A DNA stretch of 64,000 nucleotides from Microbulbifer elongatus (GCF_020524885.1 NZ_JAIVKJ010000002.1:496001-560000); one strand, 5' to 3'. Shown: positions 34,848 to 44,397, counted from the stretch's first letter. Notes: generated by a model not told the origin, from the letters alone. A program made the numbers and translations.

Positions 34848-36395
34848 TTAGCGGGCGCGGCCTTCTCCACCCCGCAGGATGCTATTCGGTGATTTACAGC
34901 CATTGGCCGCCAGGTAGTCGAAGGCCGCCTTGGTCTGTACTAGCCCCCAGCCGGTGCTGTAGTCGTAACCAGGTTCACCCAGATCGGCCGCGGAAGCACG
35001 CAGGGCCAGGCGGATGTCGTTGGCGCTGCACTGCGGGAAGTGGCTCCACACTTTCGCGGCGATACCGGAAACGTGCGGCGTGGCCATGGAGGTGCCGGAC
35101 TTGTAGTCGTAGTCCGCCATTGGCTCGATGGCGATGGTAGCTTCCATACCCATTTCCAGTGCTTCACCGTCTTCCTGGCTGAGGGATACCGCAACCAAAT
35201 CGCTGGTGGTGCCCAGGTCGCCGCCGAAGATGCCCGGTGCGTTGTTGTAGACGATGGCACCGATGCCGCCGCCAGCCTCACAGTTGGCGACCTTGTCACC
35301 GAAGCTGATTCCGCCACGCTCAATTACGCAGATCTTGCCAGTCGCGTCTTCGCAGGCGCTGTCGGCGATGCCGCAATTTGCCAGCGGGGCAGTGACAGTG
35401 CCAATGGTGCCGCCCACCATGGGGATCGACTCAAACGAGGCACCGTTCTGGGATACTGCGCCCACACCGGTTTCACCGGTGCCGCGGGGCACGGTGGATA
35501 GAGTGCTCACACCGGGAGCGGCGATTTCCACCTGAGCAGTGCGCTGGGAAAAGGACGCGTGGTTGCCGCCGCCATCCACCGCGGCCACGGACATTACCGC
35601 GTCGTAGGACGCGGGGTATGAGTGCCAGGCAAGACCATCGTTACCGGCCGCGGCGATCATCAGCACGCCGTCGCGCGCTGCCTGATTGATGGCGCGCTCT
35701 TCGATCGGGTTTTCCAGGGCGCCACCGAGGCTCATGGAGATTACGTTGGCACCGGCGTCGGCACAGTCGCTGATGGCACCTGCCAGACTGGAGGCGTAGG
35801 CAAAGCCACCTTCGTCGTTGAAGACGCGCACGATGTGCAGCTGGATATTGCCGTCGTCATTGACGCCGACAACGCCCTCGCCGTTACCGCCCAGCGCGGC
35901 GATGGTGCCGGCAACATGGGTACCGTGACCGCTGCCATCCTGGTTCCAGGGGCCAGCCAGGCCTCCCTCTTCGCCGGTTACCGCCGAAGCGGGCAGGTCC
36001 GGGTGGCCGTAGTCGTAACCAGAGTCGATGATGCACACCTTGGTGCCGCCGGCGTAGTTGAGCTGGTCGGCCTGGGTCTGGGCAATGCCGAAGGGCGAAA
36101 TCTCGCCCATGGTGCCGGTCTCGAGCATCTCACGCGGGGTGTCCGCGTAAACGCCGACGATGCCGGAGACATCCTTCATGGCGACGAACTGCTCTTTGGT
36201 CATCTCCAGCGCCAGGCTGTCGAAGCGCTCGAGTTCGCGGTGCACGGTAATGCCGCGCCCTTCCAGTACAGTTTTGACCGCGTCGCCCTGGCCTGGCTTG
36301 TATTCCAAGACCATGCGCATGGTGTCAGCGGCGAGGGCGGGAGCGCTCATGGCGGCAGTGATGGCTGCGGCGAGCAGCGTGTTCTGTAATTTCAT
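34848..36395 (-). CDS. secreted S8 (subtilisin-like) serine protease with PA-type insert
   Basis: A 515-residue secreted subtilase. A signal peptide (about 1-22, ending APALA) and an I9-type propeptide (about 25-90) precede the catalytic domain, with triad Asp in CIIDSGYDYGHPDL, His in GSGHGTHVAGTIA and Ser in SGTSMATPHVSG. Asn in AAAGNDG forms the oxyanion hole. Between His and Ser regions lies an insert with three cysteines (about 325-415) resembling a protease-associated domain. Probably an extracellular protein-degrading enzyme. It may share a transcript with the upstream lipoprotein gene, 30 bases away. Confidence 0.93.
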   Translation of the reverse strand: MKLQNTLLAAAITAAMSAPALAADTMRMVLEYKPGQGDAVKTVLEGRGITVHRELERFDSLALEMTKEQFVAMKDVSGIVGVYADTPREMLETGTMGEISPFGIAQTQADQLNYAGGTKVCIIDSGYDYGHPDLPASAVTGEEGGLAGPWNQDGSGHGTHVAGTIAALGGNGEGVVGVNDDGNIQLHIVRVFNDEGGFAYASSLAGAISDCADAGANVISMSLGGALENPIEERAINQAARDGVLMIAAAGNDGLAWHSYPASYDAVMSVAAVDGGGNHASFSQRTAQVEIAAPGVSTLSTVPRGTGETGVGAVSQNGASFESIPMVGGTIGTVTAPLANCGIADSACEDATGKICVIERGGISFGDKVANCEAGGGIGAIVYNNAPGIFGGDLGTTSDLVAVSLSQEDGEALEMGMEATIAIEPMADYDYKSGTSMATPHVSGIAAKVWSHFPQCSANDIRLALRASAADLGEPGYDYSTGWGLVQTKAAFDYLAANGCKSPNSILRGGEGRAR

Positions 36396-36425
36396 GAATT
36401 CACCTTTTTATTCTTTTGCGGGCAA

Positions 36426-37007
36426 TCAGCCGTTTTCTTCGTCGTTTTTATTGTTTTTAGCGGAAGGGCATTCCATGGTTTGCACGTTGCCACTCAGCGC
36501 GCCGCGATTGGCATAGCTGGAATATGGGCCGGTATCGACACTGATGCTGGCCATGCCATTGATGCGGTAAGACGCGTTGACTCCCTCGCCCCAGTCGACC
36601 ATGCAGGCGACACCGGTACCCTCGCCGGGTAGTTGCGGGTTGGTGGAGTCGTATTCGAAGGTCACTTCGAATTCACCGGGGCCGCACCTCTGGTCGCAGG
36701 CCAGTGCGGCATCTCCGCTAAACTCAATATCTTCACCACATAAACCTGCCTGCACCACATTTGCGCGAAAGCTAACACCACCGTCGTTTTCCCAATCGAT
36801 GGCGGTTTTGTCCTGGAAGTTCACCTGCCCTTTAACGGGCTGTTCGTCACAGCGCTCGGCGTTGAAGGTCATAACGGCCTTGCCGGCGCCGCCCATGGAA
36901 TTCATGGTGCCGCCGCCGTTGACCTTACCGTCCATCTTGACGCAGCCGGTTGCAGAAATGGCGATAGCAAGTAGAGCTGCGCTCGTCTTGAGGTATGGAA
37001 GTCCCAT
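36426..37007 (-). CDS. predicted lipoprotein, unknown function
   Basis: A 193-residue lipoprotein: signal MGLPYLKTSAALLAIAISATGC with lipobox (SATGC). The mature domain is Gly-rich at first (GGGTMNSMGGAGKAV), then a beta-rich Cys-containing domain with six further cysteines. The start ATG 37007 has AAAGGAGT upstream; the frame is open further but without signal. No family recognised. Just upstream of, and same strand as, the S8 protease gene. Confidence 0.75.
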   Translation of the reverse strand: MGLPYLKTSAALLAIAISATGCVKMDGKVNGGGTMNSMGGAGKAVMTFNAERCDEQPVKGQVNFQDKTAIDWENDGGVSFRANVVQAGLCGEDIEFSGDAALACDQRCGPGEFEVTFEYDSTNPQLPGEGTGVACMVDWGEGVNASYRINGMASISVDTGPYSSYANRGALSGNVQTMECPSAKNNKNDEENG

Positions 37008-37166
37008 TGGAAATGACTCCTTTACGGATATTATTTTGTTTATGACGTATTTGTGATCACGTCTGTGTTGTAACAGGCAACAATTCAGGATGATTCTTTG
37101 GTGAAAGTTGCATCTGTAACTAAATGACGCGCCACCTGTGCCCCACCTCAAAGAAAATGACCAGTA

Positions 37167-37175
37167 GGTCTGACC
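37167..37175 (+). promoter_or_regulatory. FadR-like half-palindrome (speculative)
   Basis: TAGGTCTGACCAATT around 37171 resembles the enterobacterial FadR operator (GGTCNGACC core). It lies about 100 bases upstream of the acyl-CoA dehydrogenase promoter. Weak on its own; reported because the gene next to it belongs to fatty-acid degradation. Confidence 0.3.
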
Positions 37176-37273
37176 AATTCGTCATGGTCACAAATAACCA
37201 GTATTTAGTCCTCTCGCAACCTTGCAGTGACCGAAGTGCAAGCGTTGGTAATCTCGGCCAGGCTCCCTACGGT

Positions 37274-37318
37274 TTGACAAAAAGCGCTTGCCCTTCTAAA
37301 TTCAAACAAATGTTTGAA
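37274..37318 (+). promoter_or_regulatory. sigma-70 promoter overlapped by a PsrA-type operator
   Basis: TTGACA (37274-37279) and TAAATT (37297-37302) with a 17-base spacer make a good promoter. TTCAAACAAATGTTTGAA (37301-37318) is a perfect 18-base palindrome containing CAAAC-N4-GTTTG, the PsrA operator pattern known from pseudomonads. It covers the -10 and start site, the position expected for repression relieved by long-chain acyl ligands. Confidence 0.7.
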
Positions 37319-37374
37319 ACGGGTGATTGATTTCACCGCCAGATTGATCAGATTCAGAAAAATGAGGCGAGAAA

Positions 37375-39150
37375 ATGGCTGACTACAAGGCGCCGTTGCG
37401 CGAGATGAACTTCCTGCTGCACGAGGTTTTTGAGGCCGACAAGCTGTGGGCGCGTCTGCCCGCACTGGCCGAAGTGGCCGACCGTGATACCGCCGATGCG
37501 ATTCTGGAAGAGATGGCCAAACTGGCCGCCAATACCCTGGATCCGATCAACCGCTCCGGTGATGAAGAAGGCTGCCAGTGGAACGACGGCGTGGTGACCA
37601 CGCCGAAAGGTTTCCCGGAAGCCTACGCCACCTACTGTGAAGGCGGCTGGGGTGCACTGGTGGGCAACCCGGAGTTCGGTGGTATGGGCATGCCGAAAAT
37701 GCTTGGCGCACAGATGGAAGAAATGATCTGTGCGGCCAACATCTCCTTTGCCCTGTACCCGGTACTGACCAACGGTGCCTGCCTGGCGATTGATGCCCAC
37801 GGCAGTGAGGAGCTTAAGCAGAAATACCTGCCCAACATGTACGCCGGCACCTGGGCTGGTGCCATGGACCTGACCGAGCCCCACGCCGGCACCGACCTCG
37901 GCATTATCCGCACCAAGGCGGAGCCGCAGGACGATGGCAGCTACAGCATTACCGGCAGCAAGATCTTTATTACCGGCGGCGACCACGACTTGTCGGAAAA
38001 CATCATTCACCTGGTACTGGCCAAGCTGCCGGACGCGCCCAAGGGGCCGAAGGGCATTTCTTTGTTCCTGGTGCCGAAGATCCTGGTCAACGACGATGGC
38101 AGCCTGGGTGAGCGCAACGCGGTCAACTGTGGTTCCATCGAGCACAAGATGGGTATCAAGGCGTCCGCGACCTGTGCAATGAATTACGACGGTGCCAAGG
38201 GCTGGCTGGTGGGCGAGGTGAACAAGGGCCTGGCGGCCATGTTTACCATGATGAACTACGAGCGCCTGGGTGTGGGTATCCAGGGCCTTGGCGCGTCCGA
38301 GCGTTCCTACCAGAGCGCTATCGAATACGCCCGCGATCGCGTGCAGAGCCGCTCCCCTGCAGGTACCAAGCAGCCCGAAAAGGCCGCCGACCCGATCATC
38401 GTGCACCCGGACGTGCGCCGTATGCTGCTTACCCAGAAGGCCTACATTGGTGGCGCTCGCGCGCTGTCCACTTATGTGGCGAAGTGGCTCGACATTGCCA
38501 AATTCGGCGAGGGTGAAGAAAAGCAGCATGCGGAAGCCATGGTGGCCCTGCTGACCCCGGTAGCCAAGGCGTTCTTTACCGATAAGGGACTGGAGTGCAC
38601 CGTGCTCGGCCAGCAGGTGTTCGGTGGCCACGGCTATATCCGCGAGTGGGGCCAGGAGCAGCTGGTGCGCGATGTACGCATTACCCAAATCTACGAAGGT
38701 ACCAATGGTATCCAGGCGCTGGACCTGATCGGGCGCAAGACCGTGGCCAACGGTGGCGCCTTCTTCGAGTTGTTCGCTGCGGACGTACAGGCATTCATCA
38801 ATGCCAATGCAGAGAACGAAGCGGTGGCGGAATTCATCGTGCCGCTGGCGACCGAATTGCAGCGTCTCAAGGATGTGACTGCAGCGGTAATCGAAGCCGC
38901 CAAGACCGACCCGAATGCCCCCGGTGCCGCTTCTGTGGAATACCTGCACCTGTTCGGCTTTGTGGCCTACGCGTTCATGTGGGCCAAGGTAGCGAGTGTG
39001 GCTGCGGGGCAGCAAGACGACTTCTATCGCAGTCAGCTCAAGACCGCGCGCTTCTACTTTGCCCGCCTGTTGCCGCAGACCCGCGCTCTGGCAGAGAGTG
39101 TGCAGGCCGGCAGCGAAACCCTGATGGATCTGGAAGAAGAGCTGTTCTGA
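37375..39150 (+). CDS. acyl-CoA dehydrogenase (FAD-dependent, long form)
   Basis: A 591-residue acyl-CoA dehydrogenase of the long pseudomonad type with an extra N-terminal (about 1-40) and C-terminal domain (about 460-591). Core marks: AGAMDLTEPHAGTDLGII (FAD-binding), ITGSKIFITGG, and VFGGHGYIREWGQEQLVRDVRITQIYEGTNGIQALD, containing the catalytic Glu region. It starts the fatty-acid beta-oxidation cycle. Start ATG has GAGGCGAGAAA upstream. The PsrA-type promoter fits this role. A terminator follows the stop. Confidence 0.94.
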   Translation: MADYKAPLREMNFLLHEVFEADKLWARLPALAEVADRDTADAILEEMAKLAANTLDPINRSGDEEGCQWNDGVVTTPKGFPEAYATYCEGGWGALVGNPEFGGMGMPKMLGAQMEEMICAANISFALYPVLTNGACLAIDAHGSEELKQKYLPNMYAGTWAGAMDLTEPHAGTDLGIIRTKAEPQDDGSYSITGSKIFITGGDHDLSENIIHLVLAKLPDAPKGPKGISLFLVPKILVNDDGSLGERNAVNCGSIEHKMGIKASATCAMNYDGAKGWLVGEVNKGLAAMFTMMNYERLGVGIQGLGASERSYQSAIEYARDRVQSRSPAGTKQPEKAADPIIVHPDVRRMLLTQKAYIGGARALSTYVAKWLDIAKFGEGEEKQHAEAMVALLTPVAKAFFTDKGLECTVLGQQVFGGHGYIREWGQEQLVRDVRITQIYEGTNGIQALDLIGRKTVANGGAFFELFAADVQAFINANAENEAVAEFIVPLATELQRLKDVTAAVIEAAKTDPNAPGAASVEYLHLFGFVAYAFMWAKVASVAAGQQDDFYRSQLKTARFYFARLLPQTRALAESVQAGSETLMDLEEELF

Positions 39151-39175
39151 CCCTTGGCGGTGTAACCAGATCCGG

Positions 39176-39203
39176 AAAAGCCCCGCAATCGCGGGGCTTT
39201 TTT
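39176..39203 (+). terminator. terminator of the acyl-CoA dehydrogenase gene
   Basis: AAAAGCCCCGC and GCGGGGCTTTT form an 11-base-pair stem with AATC loop, followed by a T run. Strong intrinsic terminator. Confidence 0.92.
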
Positions 39204-39261
39204 CATTGCGGTGAATCTCCTAAACTCGGGTCATCACAATAAAAAATAACCCGGGTTATCT

Positions 39262-39495
39262 ATGTCCAATTCAGAGTCCAGTCCAGAGCCCAGCTCAGGT
39301 TCTGATTCCACTATCCCGCCGAAAAAGCTCTCCGACGAAGACCAGGCCAGGGTTGATCGTTATCTGAAAAGCGGTCACAACGATGTTGAGCGCAAACCGT
39401 TTCGGCCCTTTCTATTGCTCGGCATTATTCTCGCGGTGCTCACGCTGTTGTCACTCCTGAGCCTGTTTATTGCACGCACCAAAGGTGTCGTGTGA
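39262..39495 (+). CDS. DUF3094 small membrane protein
   Basis: 77 residues: a Ser/Pro-rich start, then the DUF3094-like stretch [22 protein letters not shown] and [10 protein letters not shown], and a C-terminal membrane helix (about 51-71). Its stop TGA overlaps the ATG of the nitroreductase gene, so the two are translationally coupled. Function unknown. Confidence 0.82.
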   Translation: MSNSESSPEPSSGSDSTIPPKKLSDEDQARVDRYLKSGHNDVERKPFRPFLLLGIILAVLTLLSLLSLFIARTKGVV

Positions 39496-40163
39496 TGGCA
39501 GAGTCTGAAAAATTCCTGCCGCTGGAATTCCAGCAGTTCGATGACGCCACCAAGCTTGAACGCGCGCGGTCCTTCTACCACTGGATGAGGCAGCGCCGTT
39601 CGGTGCGGGATTTTTCCAGTAAACCGGTGCCCCGCGAAGTGATCGAGCAAGCGGTGCTGACCGCCGGTAGCGCGCCCAGCGGCGCCAATATGCAGCCCTG
39701 GCACTTTTGCGTGGTGGAGTCGGCGGCAGTGAAAAAAGAGATACGGCTGGCGGCGGAGGCGGAAGAGCGCGAGTTTTACCAGCGACGCGCATCCGAGGAG
39801 TGGCTGGACGCCCTGGCGCCGTTGGGCACCGACGCGCACAAGCCCTTTCTGGAAACCGCACCCTACCTGATCGTGATTTTCCTGAAAAAATTTTCCGAAG
39901 GGGGGGGCGGGGAGCAGCGCAAGAATTACTACACGTCAGAGTCAGTGGGTATTGCCACCGGTATGTTGCTGGCCGCCCTGCACAACGCCGGTGTCGCCAC
40001 GCTGACCCATACACCGAGTCCGATGAAGTTCCTGGGGCAGATCCTGGGCAGGCCAAGCAACGAACGTCCCTATATGATCGTGGTGGCGGGCCTCCCGGAA
40101 AACGGCGCGCAGGTACCCGCAATCAGCAAAAAGCCATTGGAGGAAATTGCGGAATTTATATGA
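39495..40163 (+). CDS. nitroreductase-family flavoprotein
   Basis: A 222-residue FMN-dependent nitroreductase-fold protein. Marks: [36 protein letters not shown] at the N terminus (FMN phosphate and isoalloxazine contacts), [28 protein letters not shown] and the late [16 protein letters not shown]. The subgroup, including iodotyrosine-deiodinase-like and BluB-like members, is broad; substrate unknown. ATG 39495 overlaps the preceding stop (GTG 39492 also possible). Confidence 0.88.
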   Translation: MAESEKFLPLEFQQFDDATKLERARSFYHWMRQRRSVRDFSSKPVPREVIEQAVLTAGSAPSGANMQPWHFCVVESAAVKKEIRLAAEAEEREFYQRRASEEWLDALAPLGTDAHKPFLETAPYLIVIFLKKFSEGGGGEQRKNYYTSESVGIATGMLLAALHNAGVATLTHTPSPMKFLGQILGRPSNERPYMIVVAGLPENGAQVPAISKKPLEEIAEFI

Positions 40164-40175
40164 TGCGGTGAGGAA

Positions 40176-40634
40176 TTAATTGCCTAGCTTCTCCATGAGC
40201 TTCCACTCCGCCGCAGTTACCGGCTGGATTGAAAGGCGCCCCTGCTTAACCAGCACCATCTCCGCCAGTTCCGGATTCTGCTTGATCGCTTTCAGTGATA
40301 CCGGCCGGGCAAATTCACTCTGCCACTGGATATCCACGCAGAACCAGCGGGGATTTTCACTACTGGCCTTGGGATCGTAGTATTTGCTCTCCGGGTCAAA
40401 TTGCGCCGGATCCGGATAGGCGCTGCGCACCACACGCGCCGTGCCGGCAACGGCGGGAACCTTGCAGGCGCTGTGATAGAGCAGCACACCGTCGCCCTCT
40501 TCCACTTGATCCCGCAGGAAATTGCGCGCTTGATAGTTGCGGATGCCGTCCCAGCGGCCAGTCTGACCGGGCTCGCCTTTCAGGTCATCCAGGCTGTATT
40601 CGTCTGGCTCCGACTTGAATAACCAGTAATTCAT
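40176..40634 (-). CDS. EVE domain-containing protein
   Basis: A 152-residue single-domain EVE (PUA-like) protein. MNYWLFKSEPDEYSLDDL at the start, RWDGIRNYQARNFLRD, and the core VLLYHSACKVPAVAGTARVV are family signatures; the fold binds modified bases in DNA or RNA. The start is ATG 40634. Often a housekeeping gene near serA or 5-formyl-THF cyclo-ligase in this class; here it is convergent with the nitroreductase. Confidence 0.93.
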   Translation of the reverse strand: MNYWLFKSEPDEYSLDDLKGEPGQTGRWDGIRNYQARNFLRDQVEEGDGVLLYHSACKVPAVAGTARVVRSAYPDPAQFDPESKYYDPKASSENPRWFCVDIQWQSEFARPVSLKAIKQNPELAEMVLVKQGRLSIQPVTAAEWKLMEKLGN

Positions 40635-40781
40635 TGCATATCTCCCCACCGTAGCTCGTTGCTGGACCCTATTCTGCGGCAGTCCGTCTGAATGTTGCGG
40701 TTGTTGGTCTTTCGTCCGCGCTCGCCCTCAATTAGGCTATTTTCCCAGATTGGCGCACTTTCTGCGCATGTTTGGAGAATT

Positions 40782-41870
40782 ATGGGTACTTCTGTTTTCA
40801 ACTGGCTGTCGGACTGGCTGGCCTCCGAGCGCAACCAGTACTGGGCGCTGCAGTGGAGCGGCTGGGCGGGGTATACCCTGCTGACGTTTATCGGCGGCTT
40901 TTTCTGGGTGGAGAACCACTGGCTGTACTCCGGTTATATCGCTGTGGCCACCGCATCCGGTATCGCGATATCCGAGGGCATGCGCCGGGGTTTTCAGCGC
41001 CTGTGGGACAAGCAGCCGGTGCAGCGTCTTCTTGGTACCCTCGCGGTGATCATTGTGGGTGCAGCGCTGTGGGCGGCGATCAAGTTTGGCGGCAACCTGT
41101 GGCTGTATGGCAAGGAGAGTGAAGAGCATCCGCTGGTGTTGGGGGTCTACTGGTTTTCCTATTCGTTCCTGATCTATATGACCTGGACCGCACTCTACTA
41201 CGGCATCAAGTACTATCAGGCCTCATTGCTGCAACAGGAGAAGGCGCTGCGCGCGGAGTCCATTGCGCACCAGTCGCAGCTGAAAATGCTGCGCTACCAG
41301 CTCAACCCGCACTTCCTGTTTAATACCCTGAATGCGATTTCTACCCTGATCCTGGATCAGGATGGCAAGACCGCGAACAGTATGGTGACGCGTCTGTCCC
41401 AGTTCCTGCGGCACTCGCTGGACAACGATCCGATGCAGAAGGTGACCTTGGCGAAAGAGGTGGAGGCACTGATGCTCTACCTGGATATCGAAAAAGTGCG
41501 CTTTGCCGATCGCCTGCAAGTGAATGTGGACCTGGAAGGGGAAGCGTCACAGGCGCTGGTTCCCAGTCTGCTGCTGCAGCCCATCGTGGAGAATGCCATT
41601 AAATATGGCATCTCCCAGCGGGAGTGGGGCGGCGAGATCACCATCAAGGCGCGGGTGTTTGCCGGTGAACTGCTGCTGGAAATTAGTGATAACGGCCCCG
41701 GTGTGCCGGAGGCAGAGCTGTCACGACTGGGCAGCGGTAGCGGTGTCGGCATTCGCAATACCTGCGAGCGCCTGCAGGCGCTGTACGGGGTAGAGCAGAA
41801 GACGCGCTTCTGTAATCGCCCGGAAGGCGGCCTCGCAGTACATTTGCGTATTCCCTTCGAGCGGGAGTAA
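40782..41870 (+). CDS. LytS/AlgZ-type sensor histidine kinase
   Basis: A 362-residue membrane histidine kinase of the His_kinase (PF06580) type. Four to five membrane helices (about 20-160) lead to the signature MLRYQLNPHFLFNTLNAIS with the phospho-acceptor His (about residue 206), then a HATPase with N box QPIVENAIKYGI and G box DNGPGVP...GSGVGIRN. ATG 40782 has TTTGGAGAAT upstream; a longer frame (40692) adds an unlikely leader. It pairs with the LytTR regulator downstream. Confidence 0.93.
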   Translation: MGTSVFNWLSDWLASERNQYWALQWSGWAGYTLLTFIGGFFWVENHWLYSGYIAVATASGIAISEGMRRGFQRLWDKQPVQRLLGTLAVIIVGAALWAAIKFGGNLWLYGKESEEHPLVLGVYWFSYSFLIYMTWTALYYGIKYYQASLLQQEKALRAESIAHQSQLKMLRYQLNPHFLFNTLNAISTLILDQDGKTANSMVTRLSQFLRHSLDNDPMQKVTLAKEVEALMLYLDIEKVRFADRLQVNVDLEGEASQALVPSLLLQPIVENAIKYGISQREWGGEITIKARVFAGELLLEISDNGPGVPEAELSRLGSGSGVGIRNTCERLQALYGVEQKTRFCNRPEGGLAVHLRIPFERE

Positions 41871-41984
41871 CGCACTTTCCATTGTTGTGGGTACTACGTA
41901 GGTACCAGTAACAGGCATCAGTCGCAGGCATTAGCGGAAGACCGGGCCACAGGGAAACAGTTTTCAAAGTTGGAGTGATGAACG

Positions 41985-42797
41985 GTGAGTAGTGACAGTC
42001 TGAAAGTCATAATCGTGGACGATGAGCCCCTGGCCCGTCGCGGCTTGCGGTTGCGCCTGGAGAATCTCGGCGGTGTCGAGGTGGTGGCGGAGTGCGGCAA
42101 TGGTCGTGAGGCCAAAGAGCAGATCTTGAGTTTAAAGCCGGATGTTGCCTTTCTGGATATCCAGATGCCGGGCGTCACCGGTCTCGAGCTGGTACAGCTG
42201 CTGCCGGAAGAAGAAATTCCACAGATCGTGTTTGTCACTGCCTACGACCAGTACGCGGTCGAGGCCTTTGAAGTCAATGCCGTGGACTATGTGCTGAAAC
42301 CCATCGAGGAAGACCGCCTCAGTCGCGCCCTGGAGCGGGTGCGGGAAAAACTCGGCAGTGAAAATATTGCCGCGCAACGGGAGCAGCTACTGGAAGCGGT
42401 GGCCGACCTTACCCAGGAGTCGCCGGCAGCACTGGAGGAAAAACTGGCCGCGGGCGAACTGGGCAACAGTCGTTTCCCGGAGAAAATCGCGATCAAGGAC
42501 TCCGGGAAAATCACCCTGGTACCGGCGCGGGAAATCGACTGGATCGACGCCGCCGGTGACTACATGTGTGTGCACGCCAACGGCGAGACCCATGTGATGC
42601 GCATTACCATGAAGGAACTGGAGCAGCAGCTGGACCCGAAGGTGTTCCAGCGTATTCACCGCTCAACCATCGTAAATCTGAAACGCGTGCGCGAGATCTG
42701 TGCGCACATCAACGGTGAATACCACCTGGTGTTGAATAACGGTGAGCGCCTGAAAATGAGCCGTAGCTACAAGAACAAGGTGCAGCATTTTATTTGA
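41985..42797 (+). CDS. LytTR-family response regulator (AlgR-like)
   Basis: A 270-residue response regulator: receiver domain (about 5-120) with acidic pocket DDE near residue 11, phospho-acceptor Asp in VAFLDIQMPGVTG and Lys in DYVLKPIEEDR, then a LytTR DNA-binding domain (about 165-268; WIDAAGDYMCVHANGETHVMR, FQRIHRSTIVNLKRVREI). The start is GTG. It is 114 bases after the cognate kinase and almost certainly its partner. In pseudomonads the equivalent pair AlgZ-AlgR controls pili and exopolysaccharide; the target here is unknown. Confidence 0.94.
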   Translation: MSSDSLKVIIVDDEPLARRGLRLRLENLGGVEVVAECGNGREAKEQILSLKPDVAFLDIQMPGVTGLELVQLLPEEEIPQIVFVTAYDQYAVEAFEVNAVDYVLKPIEEDRLSRALERVREKLGSENIAAQREQLLEAVADLTQESPAALEEKLAAGELGNSRFPEKIAIKDSGKITLVPAREIDWIDAAGDYMCVHANGETHVMRITMKELEQQLDPKVFQRIHRSTIVNLKRVREICAHINGEYHLVLNNGERLKMSRSYKNKVQHFI

Positions 42798-42819
42798 TGG
42801 GGAAATGCTGTGGGCGCTG

Positions 42820-43440
42820 TCAGATCTGGATCAGCGCCTGCGCCTCGCGAATCAGCTGCTTGCGGTCGCGTAGCTCCAGCTTGCGCAGAATGGCCGTTAC
42901 ATGGCTTTTGACGGTGGGCTCGGTAATATCCAGGTCATAGGCAATCTGCTTGTTCAGCATGCCCTGGGCAATCATCTGGAAAATCTTCAACTGCTGCGGA
43001 GTTAGCTGGTTCAGCTTTTCTGCCAGCGCGCTTTCACTCTCGGCCTGTAACGCCTCTTCACTGAACCACTGGTCGCCCGCCAGCACGCACTCAATACACT
43101 GCAGTATTTCGTCCGGCCGCGCCGTTTTGGAGAGAAATCCACTGGCTCCGAGACCGGCCGCCTGTTGGATAACGGTGTGACGGTCACTGCCGGAAACCAC
43201 GACCACAGGTACCGCCGGGAAGTCGTTACGGATCCGCGCCAGGCCACTGAACCCTTCGCTGCCCGGCATATTCAGGTCCAGTAACAGCAGGTCGATCTCG
43301 GAATTGCCGAGGCGCTCGAGCGTGGATTCGAGATCCTCACTCTGCAGCAGGTCCGCATTGGGGAAATGCGGTGTAAGGGTGGTTGCCAGCGCATCGCGAT
43401 ACAGCGGATGGTCATCGGCAATCAGCAATTGATAATTCAC
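42820..43440 (-). CDS. LuxR/NarL-type response regulator
   Basis: A 206-residue response regulator without an adjacent kinase on its strand. Receiver: LIADDHPLYRDAL, Asp in IDLLLLDLNMPGSEG, GASGFLSKTARPDEIL. HTH: LTPQQLKIFQMIAQGMLNKQIAYDLDITEPTVKSHVTAILRKL. I chose GTG 43440 since the receiver fold starts right after it; the open frame runs upstream to 43551 without a plausible start. Targets unknown; convergent with the LytTR gene. Confidence 0.9.
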   Translation of the reverse strand: MNYQLLIADDHPLYRDALATTLTPHFPNADLLQSEDLESTLERLGNSEIDLLLLDLNMPGSEGFSGLARIRNDFPAVPVVVVSGSDRHTVIQQAAGLGASGFLSKTARPDEILQCIECVLAGDQWFSEEALQAESESALAEKLNQLTPQQLKIFQMIAQGMLNKQIAYDLDITEPTVKSHVTAILRKLELRDRKQLIREAQALIQI

Positions 43441-43481
43441 GGCAGCACCCTGAAGAAAAAATGAATCGGGTGCAACGGATA

Positions 43482-44267
43482 CTACTGTGCGCTCCATCCA
43501 CCGTCCACCGGCAGGGCCGCACCGGTAATGGTGCTGGCGAACTCTCCACACAGATACAGTGCCAGCTCACCGATGGCATCGGGGCGAGTAGCGCGCGCCA
43601 TGGGCTGCTTGGCACCGACCAGTTCCGCGCGGGCGCTCTCCATATCCAGCTGCTGCTCCCGTGCGATGTTCTCGATCTGTGGCTGGATCAGTGGCGTTTC
43701 CACCCAGCCCGGACAGATGGCATTGGCGGTGATATTGCGGTCGGCATTTTCCAGCGCCAGTACTTTGGTGAGACCGACGAGACCGTGCTTGGCCGCGCAG
43801 TAGGCGGATTTTTGTTCCGATGCTACCAGCCCGTGTACCGATGCAATATTGATGATCCGACCCCAGCCGGCAGTGCGCATGGCAGGCAGCAGGTCGCGGC
43901 AGAGAAAGAAGCTTGCACTCAGGTTGATCGCCAGGATCTGATGCCACTTTTCCGCGGGGAACTCGTGCGCGGTGGCGGTGTGCTGGATACCGGCATTGTT
44001 GATCAGAACCGATGGGTTGCCGATGGCCTCACGGGTGTCTGCCACCAGCTGGGCACAGCCCTGTTCGGTGGCGATATTGGCGGAGCTGAAGCCCTGCTTC
44101 CCGGCGTAGCCAGAAAACTCTGACAGCAGAGCGCGTGCGGTTTCACCATCGGCGAGGCCATGCAGCATGACGTGGTGACCGGCGCGCGCGAAACAGTGGG
44201 CGATGGCAAGGCCGATGCCACTGGTGGAACCGGTAATCAGGACGGAATGTGGTTGGTTCTGCTGCAC
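43482..44267 (-). CDS. 3-hydroxybutyrate dehydrogenase-like SDR
   Basis: A 261-residue short-chain dehydrogenase of the 3-hydroxybutyrate dehydrogenase type, interconverting 3-hydroxybutyrate and acetoacetate with NAD. Marks: ITGSTSGIGLAIA (nucleotide binding), NNAGIQH, catalytic Ser in IINIASVHGLV, YCAAKHG (Tyr, Lys), and CPGWVETPLIQPQIE, with the Gln residues characteristic of this subgroup. The end GAALPVDGGWSAQ is typical. Single gene. Confidence 0.9.
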   Translation of the reverse strand: MQQNQPHSVLITGSTSGIGLAIAHCFARAGHHVMLHGLADGETARALLSEFSGYAGKQGFSSANIATEQGCAQLVADTREAIGNPSVLINNAGIQHTATAHEFPAEKWHQILAINLSASFFLCRDLLPAMRTAGWGRIINIASVHGLVASEQKSAYCAAKHGLVGLTKVLALENADRNITANAICPGWVETPLIQPQIENIAREQQLDMESARAELVGAKQPMARATRPDAIGELALYLCGEFASTITGAALPVDGGWSAQ

Positions 44268-44397
44268 GGCAAACTCCCGCAGATGCTTATTCTTTGGAGA
44301 AATCCTAGCAGCGGCGGGAGTTGCGGGTCTGTATGACCAAGGTATGAGTCGGCCTCATACCCTGGTCCTACTTCACGTCCAGGTTGTGAGCCAGGCC

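Noticed and set aside
37354-39015. 553-codon open frame on the minus strand
   Set aside because: Antisense to the acyl-CoA dehydrogenase, which carries all family motifs and a promoter.
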